The notes under the pieces are model-generated. The model had not been told where the DNA came from. It ran no database searches and was given only the letters and a program-made list of their open reading frames with translations. A program made the position numbers and the translations under genes. This document shows positions 33,829 to 41,604 of a DNA stretch of 57,638 nucleotides, one piece after another (position 1 is the stretch's first letter; every line of letters begins with the position of its first letter). Origin of the DNA: Zoogloea sp035335645 (GTDB lineage: Bacteria > Pseudomonadota > Gammaproteobacteria > Burkholderiales > Rhodocyclaceae); the NCBI GenBank assembly GCA_035335645.1, contig DAOQMM010000010.1, positions 1 through 57,638 on the forward strand, read 5' to 3'.

Positions 33829-35760
33829 TCAGGGGCGGGCGCGGGACGCCAGATCGTGCAGCGGACCGCCGGTGAAGGGCGCGAAACCGGTTCCGAAGAT
33901 CACGCCCGCATCGGCCAGATCGGCGTCGGCCACCACGCCCTTGTCCACGCAGGCCTGCACGGCTTGACGTAACGGCAACACGATACGCTCCGCGAGCCCG
34001 TCCGGGAGGGGGCCCGGCGCAGATTTTTGCGCCTTTCCGTTCTGCCACAGGTAAAAACCCTGTCCGCTCTTGCGTCCCAGCTGCCCGGCCGCCACCTTGT
34101 CGGCCAGCGTCCGGGGCAGCACCGCGTCCGCGCCAGCCAGGGCCGTGCCCGCCGCCACGGCGATGTCCAGCCCCACCGTATCCACCAGCTCGATGGGCCC
34201 CATGGGCATGCCGAAGGCGGTCAGTGCCGCGTCCACGGTGGCCGGTGCGATGCCCTCGTCCACGCAGCGCAGCGCCTCGTACATGTATGGACCGAGCACC
34301 GCATTGACCAGAAAACCCGGCTCGTCACGCACCGGCAGGGGCAGCTTGTCGAGGGCGCGCACGAAGGCCGCCGCGCAGCGCAAGGGCGCGTCGGCCGTGT
34401 GCCCGGTGCGCACCACTTCCACCAGGGGCATCATCGCCACCGGGTTGAAAAAGTGAATGCCCACCAGCCGCGCGGGCTCCCGCAGCGCCGTGGCGATGTC
34501 GCCGATGCGCAGGCTGGACGTATTGGACGCGAGCACGGCGTCGGGCCGCGCCCGGCGTTCGAGATCCGCCAGCAGGGTGCGCTTGGCCTCCAGGTTCTCG
34601 AAGATCGCCTCGATGATCACGTCCGCCCGCGCCACGCCGTGGCCCGCCGGATCGGGGATGAGCCGGTCGAGGGCGAAGCGGGCCTCCCGCCGCTTGCCCC
34701 GGAACTTGCGCTCAAAGCGCTTCGCGGCGCGGGCGATGGCCGGCGCGATGCGCTCCGCGGACTGGTCCTGGAGGGTGACGACCATGCCGCGCAGGGCGCA
34801 TTCGGCCGCGATGTCCCCGCCCATCACGCCCGCGCCCACCACATGCACCCGCTGCGGACGAAAATCGGTGTCCTTGCCGAAGCCCTTCAGGCGCTCCTGC
34901 AGGAAGAACACGCGGATCAGGTTCTTCGCGGTGGGCGAACGGAAGATCGCCTCCAGCGACGACGGCGAAGCCGCCGGCGCCGCCAGGGCATTTCCGCCAT
35001 GGTTCGCCCACAGGTCGATGATCGCGTAGGGCGCCGGGTAGTGCTCGGGGCGCGCCTTGGCCGCCACCGTCGTACGCGCCCGGGCGGCCACGACGCCCTT
35101 CAGCGGCCCGTTCAGCAGCCTTTGCCCGAAGGGCAGGCGGCGTGGCGAACGCCCGGACAGCAGGACGACGCGCGCCGCGCTGTCCATCACCCGCGGCGGC
35201 ACGCAGTCGTCCGCCAGTCCCAGGCGTTTCGCCTTGAGCGCATCCACACTCTTGCCGGTGAGCATCAGATCCAGCGCCGCCGCCGGGCCGATCAGGCGCG
35301 GCAGACGCAGCATGCCGCCCCAGGCCGGATAGATGCCCAGCATCACCTCGGGCAGGGACAGCCGCGTGCCAGGTTCGTCTACGGTCAGACGGTAGCGGCA
35401 GGCGAGCGCCAGCTCCAGACCGCCGCCCATGCAGTGGCCGCGGATCAGCGCGAGGGTCGGGTAGGTCACCGCGGCCAGCCGGTTGAACAGAGCCCAGCCG
35501 CGGTTCACCAGCGTCCGCGCTGCCTCGGCACTGTCGATGCGGGTGAATTCCTCAATGTTCGCCCCGGCAATGAAGCCCGCGGGCTTGCCCGAGCGGATCG
35601 CCAGGCCTGTCGGCGGCTGGCGATCCAGATCATCCAGCAGCGCACCGAGTTCGTCGAGAACGGCGCGGCCCAGGGTGTTGGTGGCGGCGTCCGCCACGTT
35701 CAGGGTCGCCCAGGCCAGGCCGTCGGCGTCCCGTTCCAGGGTCCAGTGTTTCAGATCCAT
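33829..35760 (-). CDS. Enoyl-CoA hydratase/3-hydroxyacyl-CoA dehydrogenase fusion (FadJ-type order)
   Basis: A 643-residue bifunctional enzyme with the hydratase first. The crotonase part has IAGANIEEF, LIRGHCMGGGLELALACRY and LPEVMLGIYPAWGGMLRLPR. The dehydrogenase part begins VHVVGAGVMGGDIAAECALR and includes ASNTSSLRIGD and VGIHFFNPVAMMPLVEVVR. It is somewhat shorter than FadJ (about 715). ATG at 35760 overlaps the thiolase stop by one base (TGATG), indicating translational coupling, so these two products probably form one multienzyme complex. The 3'-terminal LADAGVIFGTGFAPFTGG is a normal family end. Confidence 0.94.
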   Translation of the reverse strand: MDLKHWTLERDADGLAWATLNVADAATNTLGRAVLDELGALLDDLDRQPPTGLAIRSGKPAGFIAGANIEEFTRIDSAEAARTLVNRGWALFNRLAAVTYPTLALIRGHCMGGGLELALACRYRLTVDEPGTRLSLPEVMLGIYPAWGGMLRLPRLIGPAAALDLMLTGKSVDALKAKRLGLADDCVPPRVMDSAARVVLLSGRSPRRLPFGQRLLNGPLKGVVAARARTTVAAKARPEHYPAPYAIIDLWANHGGNALAAPAASPSSLEAIFRSPTAKNLIRVFFLQERLKGFGKDTDFRPQRVHVVGAGVMGGDIAAECALRGMVVTLQDQSAERIAPAIARAAKRFERKFRGKRREARFALDRLIPDPAGHGVARADVIIEAIFENLEAKRTLLADLERRARPDAVLASNTSSLRIGDIATALREPARLVGIHFFNPVAMMPLVEVVRTGHTADAPLRCAAAFVRALDKLPLPVRDEPGFLVNAVLGPYMYEALRCVDEGIAPATVDAALTAFGMPMGPIELVDTVGLDIAVAAGTALAGADAVLPRTLADKVAAGQLGRKSGQGFYLWQNGKAQKSAPGPLPDGLAERIVLPLRQAVQACVDKGVVADADLADAGVIFGTGFAPFTGGPLHDLASRARP

Positions 35761-37049
35761 CACAGTGCCTCCACCAGCATCGCCCCGCCCTGCCCGCCGC
35801 CGATGCAGATGGCGGCCACGCCGCGCCTGCCGCCCGTGCGACGCAGGCTGTGGAGCAGATGCAGCACGATGCGCGCACCGCTCGCCCCGACCGGGTGCCC
35901 GAGCGCCACGGCGCCGCCATCCACGTTGAGGCGCGCCACATCCAGCGCGCCGAGGGCGCCGTCCAGGCCCAGTTGCTCGCGGCAATAGCCCGTGTCCTGC
36001 CAGGCGCGCCGGCAGGCGATCACCTGGGCAGCGAAGGCTTCGTTGATTTCCCAAAGATCCACGTCGTGCAGCCCCAGCCCGTGGCGCTGCAGAATGGGCG
36101 TGGCGGCATGGACCGGGCCGAGACCCATCTGCTCCGGCGCAAGGCCGGCCCACTGGCTGTCCGCGATACGCCCCAGGGGCGTCAGTCCGTGGCGCACCAC
36201 TGCCGCTTCCGATGCCAGCAGCAGCCAGGTGGCACCGTCGGTGATCTGACTGCTGTTGCCCGCCGTAACGCGACCGTAGTGCTTGTCGAAGAAGGGCTTG
36301 AGCTTGGCGAGACCCGAGGTGGACGCATCCCGGCGCAGGCCATCGTCGGCCGTGTAAAGCGTGCCGTCCCGGTCGATGAGGGGCACGATCTCGGCAAAAT
36401 GGCCGGCATCCTGGGCGGCGGCGACGCGGCGGTGGCTCTCCACCGCGAAGGCGTCCATGTCGTCCCGCGTGATGCCGAAGCGCCAGGCCAGGTTCTCGGC
36501 GGTCTGCCCCATGAGCTGGCCCACGACCGGATCGGTCAGGCCCTTCATGATGCCGATCACGGGCGCCAGATGGCCAAGGCGGAAGTGGCGCATGTGCGCC
36601 AGCTTCTGGCCGAACTTCTTCGCCGCGTACCAGCCGGACAGCCAGCGCACCATGGCGTCGGAAAACAGCAGCGGCGCCCGCGACAGGGCATCCACGCCGC
36701 CCGCCAGCACGAGCTGCGAGCGCCCGGTCTGGAGGTTGGCGATGGCCGAATCCAGCGCCTGCATACCCGAGGCGCAGTTGCGCATCACCGTCCAGCCGGG
36801 CACCTTCACGCCGCAGCCCATGCGCAGGGCCACCACTCGGCCGATATTCACCTCGTCCGGCGAAGGGCTGGCGCAGCCGAGGATCACCTCGTCGAGCTGG
36901 TCCGGCGCGAAGGGCTGGCGCATCAGCAGGGCGGAGCCGGCCGCCGTGGCCAGATCCGACGCTGCAAACGGCCCCGGCGCGTTACGGGCCTTGAGGAAGG
37001 GCGTGCGGGCCCCGTCGATGATGTAGACAGGTGTCGTCATGAACGGCAT
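35760..37049 (-). CDS. Acetyl-CoA C-acyltransferase (FadI-type thiolase)
   Basis: A 429-residue thiolase. The active-site cysteine is in TVMRNCASGMQALDSA, the histidine in VDGGAVALGHPVGASGARI, and the second cysteine in AAICIGGGQGGAMLVEAL. The YIIDGARTPFLKAR N-terminus and the length fit FadI, the partner of FadJ in a trifunctional-type complex. ATG at 37049 lies 6 bp after the fadE stop; ATG at 37040 (MTTPVYIIDG) is a plausible alternative. It shares a TGATG overlap with the fusion gene downstream. Confidence 0.94.
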   Translation of the reverse strand: MPFMTTPVYIIDGARTPFLKARNAPGPFAASDLATAAGSALLMRQPFAPDQLDEVILGCASPSPDEVNIGRVVALRMGCGVKVPGWTVMRNCASGMQALDSAIANLQTGRSQLVLAGGVDALSRAPLLFSDAMVRWLSGWYAAKKFGQKLAHMRHFRLGHLAPVIGIMKGLTDPVVGQLMGQTAENLAWRFGITRDDMDAFAVESHRRVAAAQDAGHFAEIVPLIDRDGTLYTADDGLRRDASTSGLAKLKPFFDKHYGRVTAGNSSQITDGATWLLLASEAAVVRHGLTPLGRIADSQWAGLAPEQMGLGPVHAATPILQRHGLGLHDVDLWEINEAFAAQVIACRRAWQDTGYCREQLGLDGALGALDVARLNVDGGAVALGHPVGASGARIVLHLLHSLRRTGGRRGVAAICIGGGQGGAMLVEAL

Positions 37050-37055
37050 CCGGGC

Positions 37056-39530
37056 TCAGGCCGCCTGACGCGCGGGCACATCCACCGTGGCCAGGGCGTC
37101 GCGCAGACCGAAGTCGTAGGGATGGTCGTCCACACGGATCACCTTGTCGCGCAGGACGCCGCGGCGCTTGATCAGGGCGTGCTCGGCCGCGGTGATGACG
37201 CCTGCGGCCAGGGCCTGATCGTAGACGGCGTCGACACCCCCACCCACCGACACGGTCGGCCTGAACTGGCCATCCCGCTGGGCGCGGCGGACACGGGCCT
37301 CCACGGGCTCGGCGTCGACGGTGGCCAGCAGCGCGGCCTCCAGGGCGCCGACGGGCTCCTCCACGTCGGTAGGCAGATAGACATCGGACGTGAGCCGGTT
37401 GCGGGTCGGCGATGGCTCGATGAGGAGCCGCGCCACCTCGTGCCCGAGCCGGTCGGAAGGCACCACGTAGGGCCGCCCGAGGGGAAAGACCACCAGCCGG
37501 CGCAGCAGCATCGCGAAGAAGCGGTTGGGAAAGTTGGCAATGGCGCCTTCAAAGGCATTCTGGGCCTTGAACATGCAGTCCCAGATCGCCCAGTGCATCA
37601 GCGGCGCGTCCGCGGTGGGCCGGCCGTCGGCCTCGTAACGCTTGAGGGTGGCAGACGCCAGATACATGAGCGAGAGGATATCGCCGAGGCGCGCCGACAG
37701 CTTCTCCTTGCGTTTCAGCGCGCCGCCCAGGGTGCCCATGGAGATGTCCGACAGGAAGGCGAAGGCGGCGGAGAAGCGGCTCAGCTGCTGGTAATAGCGG
37801 CGGGTCTCCGGCGCCACGCCGTCAGGCACGGAGACGAAATGGGAGCCGGTCAGGCCGGTCACCAGGGCCCGCGCCGCATTGCTGAGCGTGTACCCGATAT
37901 GGCGCCAGAAGGCGTGGTCGAAGGCGGCGAGATCGCCTTCCCGCGCGGCATTCATCTCCTTGAGCACGTAGGGATGGCAGCGAATCGCGCCCTGGCCGAA
38001 GAGGATCAGGCTGCGCGTCAGGATGTTCGCGCCCTCCACCGTGATGCCCACCGGGATCTGCTGGTAGGCGCGCCCAAGAAAGTTCTGCGGACCCAGGCAG
38101 ATGCCCTTGCCGCCGATCACGTCCATGCCGTCATTGACGGTCTGACGCGCCCGCTCGGTGACGTGGTACTTGACGATGGCGGACACCACCGAGGGCTTCT
38201 CGCCCAGGTCGATGGCGCCGGCCGTCATCACCCGCGCGGCGTCGCACAGGTAGGTGTTGGCGCCGATACGGGTGAGCGCCTCCTCGACGCCCTCGAAGCG
38301 GCCGATGGCGGTCTTGAACTGGTAACGCACGCGGGCGTAGGCCCCCACGGCGCGGGCCGTCATCTTCTGCATGCCGGTGTTGGAGCCGGGCAGCGAGATC
38401 GAGCGCCCGGCCGCCAGGCACTCCATCAGCATGCGCCAGCCCTGCCCGGCCATCGTCGGCCCGCCGATGATGAAGTCGAGGGGCATGAACACGTCCTGGC
38501 CCTGGATCGGCCCGTTCATCCACACCGCGTTGAGGGGCAGATGACGGCGGCCGATCTTCACGCCGGGGTGGTCGTGGGGCACCAGCGCGCAGGTGATGCC
38601 CAGATCCTCCACGTCGCCCAGCAGACGGTCCGGGTCGAAGAGCCGGAAGGCCAGACCGAACACCGTGCAGACGGGCGCCAGGGTGATGTAGCGCTTGTCG
38701 AAGCTCACCCGCATGCCCAGCACCTCGCGACCCTGCCAGGTGCCGCGGCAGACGACGCCGGCATCCGGTATCGACGCCGCGTCCGACCCCGCCCACGGGC
38801 TGGTCAGGGCGAAGGCGGGAATCTCCTGCCCTCTGGCCAGGCGCGGCAGGTAATGGGCTTTCTGCTCCGGCGTGCCGTAATGCAGCAGCAGCTCTGCCGG
38901 CCCCAGGGAATTGGGCACCATCACCGTGACCGCCGGTGCCGAAGAGCGCGTGGACAACTTGGTCACCACCTGGGAATGGGCAAAGGCGGAAAAGCCCTTG
39001 CCGCCGTATTCCCGCGGGATGATCATGCCCAGGAAGCCCTTGTCCTTGATGTACTGCCACACCTCGGCAGGCATGTCCTGGCGCTGGGTGCAGTCCCAGT
39101 CCTGCGTCAGACGGCACAGCTCGGCAGTCTCGTTGTCCAGGAAGCGCTGTTCCTCATCCGTGAGCCGCGGCACCGGATACGCCAGCAGCGTGCGCCAGTC
39201 CGGCCGTCCGGCGAACAATTCACCTTCCCACCAGACCGTCCCCGCCTCCAGCGCGTCCCGTTCCGTCTGGGACATGGTCGGCAGCGCGGCGCGGAAGGCG
39301 CGAAAGATCGGCGCCGTCACCAGACCCCGGCGCAGCGCCGGCACCAGGAACAGCGCGCCCGCCACCGCCACCACGGCACCAACACCCAGCGCGGCGCCCG
39401 GCGGCAAACCGCCGAATGCCGTCCAGGCCGCCAGCCAGGCCAGCATGGCCCCCACCCAGGCAAAAAATGGCGCTCGCCCGTAGGCGAGCGCGACCACCAA
39501 GGGAGGGATGAAAACCAGGAACCACCACAT
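37056..39530 (-). CDS. fadE: Acyl-CoA dehydrogenase FadE
   Basis: An 824-residue FadE-type flavoprotein for the first step of beta-oxidation, close to the E. coli length of 814. N-terminal hydrophobic helices (MWWFLVFIPPLVVALAYGRA and the next 40 residues) suggest membrane association. The dehydrogenase core includes PREYGGKGFSAFAHSQVV, ALTSPWAGSDAASIPDAG and GRSISLPGSNTGMQKM. The C-terminal domain shows the family end (GLRDALATVDVPARQAA). ATG at 39530 has AAGGAG 7 bp upstream. It follows the TetR gene by 62 bp and precedes the thiolase by 6 bp. Confidence 0.95.
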   Translation of the reverse strand: MWWFLVFIPPLVVALAYGRAPFFAWVGAMLAWLAAWTAFGGLPPGAALGVGAVVAVAGALFLVPALRRGLVTAPIFRAFRAALPTMSQTERDALEAGTVWWEGELFAGRPDWRTLLAYPVPRLTDEEQRFLDNETAELCRLTQDWDCTQRQDMPAEVWQYIKDKGFLGMIIPREYGGKGFSAFAHSQVVTKLSTRSSAPAVTVMVPNSLGPAELLLHYGTPEQKAHYLPRLARGQEIPAFALTSPWAGSDAASIPDAGVVCRGTWQGREVLGMRVSFDKRYITLAPVCTVFGLAFRLFDPDRLLGDVEDLGITCALVPHDHPGVKIGRRHLPLNAVWMNGPIQGQDVFMPLDFIIGGPTMAGQGWRMLMECLAAGRSISLPGSNTGMQKMTARAVGAYARVRYQFKTAIGRFEGVEEALTRIGANTYLCDAARVMTAGAIDLGEKPSVVSAIVKYHVTERARQTVNDGMDVIGGKGICLGPQNFLGRAYQQIPVGITVEGANILTRSLILFGQGAIRCHPYVLKEMNAAREGDLAAFDHAFWRHIGYTLSNAARALVTGLTGSHFVSVPDGVAPETRRYYQQLSRFSAAFAFLSDISMGTLGGALKRKEKLSARLGDILSLMYLASATLKRYEADGRPTADAPLMHWAIWDCMFKAQNAFEGAIANFPNRFFAMLLRRLVVFPLGRPYVVPSDRLGHEVARLLIEPSPTRNRLTSDVYLPTDVEEPVGALEAALLATVDAEPVEARVRRAQRDGQFRPTVSVGGGVDAVYDQALAAGVITAAEHALIKRRGVLRDKVIRVDDHPYDFGLRDALATVDVPARQAA

Positions 39531-39592
39531 TGCTGTCTCCTTTTTCCCGGCGCTTGTGCGCCTGTCGTGTCGAATGTCGTAACTGACCCGGC

Positions 39593-40267
39593 TCAGGCGT
39601 CCGGTTGCGGGCCGAAGTCCGCCAGCGGCGCCCGCAGGCCACCCAGCAGGAAGCTCATCAGCCTCGGCGCAAGGCGCGACGGGTTCTCGTCGTCGAATTT
39701 TCCGGTCACCAGTTGCAAGGCATCGGTGCCGGCGATGGCGTAGGACATGGCGCCCATCATGAAATGGAAGCGCCACAGGATCTCGTGGCGGTCCACCTCC
39801 GGCAGCGCCCGGTACAGGGCGGCCAGGAAGCGCTCCACACACTCCGCGTATTCCTCGGCGAGGAACTTGCGGACGAACTCGTTCGGCTCGGTGTAGGTCC
39901 GCCCAAGCAGGCGCATGAAGGTGTGCCCGCCGCCGTCCACATCGGCCGCCATGCGCAGGGCCGTGCCAAAAAAGGCATCCACGATGCGGCTGGGCTTTAC
40001 CGGAGCGTCGCCGGCCTGGCGCTCCAACGCGTCCAGCGCCTCCAGGCGGGCCTTGTTGAGATCGGTCAGGCGCCTGCGGAAGACGTCCTGGATCAGCAAC
40101 TCCTTCGAGCCAAAGTGATAATTGACGGCGGCCAGATTGACCGCAGCCTGAACAGTGATCATGCGCATGGAGGTGCCATCGAAACCGTGCTCCATGAACA
40201 GCACCTCGGCGGCATCGAGGATGCGCTCGCGGGTGTCGGAACCATTTTTGCTGACGTTGTCTTTCAT
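39593..40267 (-). CDS. TetR family transcriptional regulator (fatty-acid locus, copy 2)
   Basis: A 224-residue repressor with the TetR DNA-binding domain ERILDAAEVLFMEHGFDGTS then ITVQAAVNLAAVNYHFGSKE. The ligand domain holds HFMMGAMSYAIAGTDALQLV. It is the first gene of the fadE-thiolase-fusion-thioesterase operon, behind a promoter whose -10 region abuts an 18-bp palindrome. Autorepression relieved by acyl-CoA is the likely scheme, by analogy with PsrA/FadP-type regulators. It is a recognisable paralogue of the TetR at 31243-31932. Confidence 0.91.
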   Translation of the reverse strand: MKDNVSKNGSDTRERILDAAEVLFMEHGFDGTSMRMITVQAAVNLAAVNYHFGSKELLIQDVFRRRLTDLNKARLEALDALERQAGDAPVKPSRIVDAFFGTALRMAADVDGGGHTFMRLLGRTYTEPNEFVRKFLAEEYAECVERFLAALYRALPEVDRHEILWRFHFMMGAMSYAIAGTDALQLVTGKFDDENPSRLAPRLMSFLLGGLRAPLADFGPQPDA

Positions 40268-40341
40268 GGCAGTCGGAGAATCAGGGTCGCGTTGGTCACG
40301 TGGCGCAGAAGATCACTCGGCCTAAAGATTCAAACCAAAGA

Positions 40342-40359
40342 TTAAAACATTTGTTTGAA
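40342..40359. promoter_or_regulatory. Palindromic operator upstream of the TetR-fadE operon
   Basis: TTAAAACA-TT-TGTTTGAA has arms matching at 7 of 8 positions around a 2-bp centre. It has the same 8-2-8 layout as 31185-31202 and shares its last base with the -10 hexamer, so repression by the adjacent TetR protein is likely. Confidence 0.7.
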
Positions 40360-40386
40360 TCATACGTTTACTTTGATCAAAGTCAA
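40359..40386 (-). promoter_or_regulatory. Sigma-70 promoter of the TetR-fadE operon
   Basis: On the minus strand TTGACT (40381-40386) and TATGAT (40359-40364) are 16 bp apart, each 5/6 to consensus. The spacer contains most of a perfect 14-bp palindrome ACTTTGATCAAAGT (40370-40383). Confidence 0.75.
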
Positions 40387-41231
40387 GCACGCACGGACCG
40401 GACCTCCATTCCCGCCCGGAAGCCGTCCATGACGCAGCCCCGCCCCCCGAACCACGACAGCAGCCCCTTCACGACATTTCCCATCGACTCGACGAATGCC
40501 GGATCCGCCTGCAAGCGCACGGCACGCGTCGGAAAATGCTGCTCACCCTGGCGACGTCCGTGGGATCCCCAGATGCCCCGGACGCCAGCACGACCCCGAG
40601 GGCCAGGGCATTCGCCCACATGCCCCTCGGACAACTCATCCACGCGCGCACCCGCGAACACCGCGTGCCACACGCCACCACTGCGGACGGCACCTCACCG
40701 CGCGCCGGTGGTCCGGGCAACACCGGCCTTCCCGGATTCCGGATCACCTCTCAGGCCCTCATCCGCGAATCCAGTCACAGCCAGATCGTGGATGGCCCCG
40801 AGGACCAGGTGAATCTGCACAATCGGCGCGTGCATCAATCCATCGTGGACGCCGACCTGAGCACGGACGATGGCCGTCTCGCCGCCCGCGCCCGGCGTGC
40901 GCACCGTGCGGAGCGCCCCGATGATCACCGTGCCACCTGGTCCGCCCTGACGTAGGGGTTCCGGACCGCGCTTGACGCCGCACGGACCCACGTCCAGTCC
41001 GACACCTTTCGCGACCGCGTCCTCAACCGCATTCACCCCGACGGCACCTTCAGGCAGCCCGACACAGGCATCGTGCACGCCCTGCATGAGCTTCCGGACA
41101 CGCTCGCGCGGGACGGTTGCTTCCCCACGGTCCGACGCCGGCGGATGGTTCACGCGCGCCCCGGACCAGACGCCGGAGCGGTATGGCTGCCGCAGCGGGC
41201 CCCAGGTCCTGCACACATCGAATCGCTTCAA
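40387..41231. other. Unassigned stretch before the assembly gap
   Basis: About 845 bases with no gene I can support. Several short frames are open on both strands because of high GC, including a minus-strand frame of about 180 codons that continues into the gap. None shows a recognisable motif or a convincing start. It could hold a decayed gene, part of a gene lost in the gap, or noncoding DNA. Confidence 0.6.
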
Positions 41232-41331
41232 NNNNNNNNNNNNNNNNNNNNNNNNNNNNNNNNNNNNNNNNNNNNNNNNNNNNNNNNNNNNNNNNNNNNN
41301 NNNNNNNNNNNNNNNNNNNNNNNNNNNNNNN
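41232..41331. other. Scaffold gap (100 N)
   Basis: Exactly 100 N, a placeholder of unknown real length. The flanking sequences share no obvious overlap. It lies between the fatty-acid region and amtB, so a gene between them may be missing. Confidence 0.99.
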
Positions 41332-41450
41332 ACGGTCGGCGAGCCCTGTGGTTCCGGCCCCGACCGGGCTGAAAACACGGTTCGAGCGGTGGCCATTCGG
41401 GCTCCCGCGCCTGCAGGCGGGGCGACATCGGTGCACCACCCCAAACGCAA

Positions 41451-41467
41451 TGCATTATTTTGGTGCT
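41451..41467 (+). promoter_or_regulatory. Candidate NtrC-binding enhancer box 1 for amtB
   Basis: TGCATTATTTTGGTGCT resembles the NtrC site TGCACYN5GGTGCA. Its centre lies about 126 bp upstream of the predicted start site and 30 bp, about three helical turns, from box 2. Confidence 0.6.
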
Positions 41468-41480
41468 TTCATCGCGCCGA

Positions 41481-41497
41481 AGCACCATAACAGTGCT
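41481..41497 (+). promoter_or_regulatory. Candidate NtrC-binding enhancer box 2 for amtB
   Basis: AGCACCATAACAGTGCT has the GCACC-N5-(G)GTGC form with a single departure in the right arm. Its centre lies about 96 bp upstream of the predicted start site, an activator distance typical for sigma-54 promoters. Confidence 0.65.
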
Positions 41498-41558
41498 TTT
41501 TTTGCAAATCGTCGGAATAAAAGACCTGACGATTCATCTACTTGCACCAGCATAGCTC

Positions 41559-41574
41559 TGGCGTGGCACTTGCT
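41559..41574 (+). promoter_or_regulatory. Sigma-54 (-24/-12) promoter of amtB
   Basis: TGGCGT-GGCAC-TTGCT matches the RpoN pattern TGGCAC-N5-TTGCW, with the invariant GG and GC exactly 10 bp apart. The predicted start site near 41585 leaves a leader of about 20 bases before the ATG at 41605. Confidence 0.8.
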
Positions 41575-41604
41575 TGGTGCCTCCATCGATTTTCGGAGCC
41601 CAAA

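Noticed and set aside
35850..39743. Plus-strand open frame of 1,297 codons
   Set aside because: It is antisense to the thiolase and fadE genes, has low-complexity His/Gln/Arg/Gly composition and no family motifs; such frames are a by-product of high third-position GC on the coding strand.
40373..40386. FNR/Anr-like box TTGATCAAAGTCAA
   Set aside because: It overlaps the -35 hexamer and the 14-bp palindrome, and one half-site is imperfect; an oxygen-dependent role cannot be argued from this alone.
40695..41231. Possible minus-strand gene running into the scaffold gap
   Set aside because: Open frame only; no motif, start or ribosome binding site, and the sequence looks like a GC-driven open frame.
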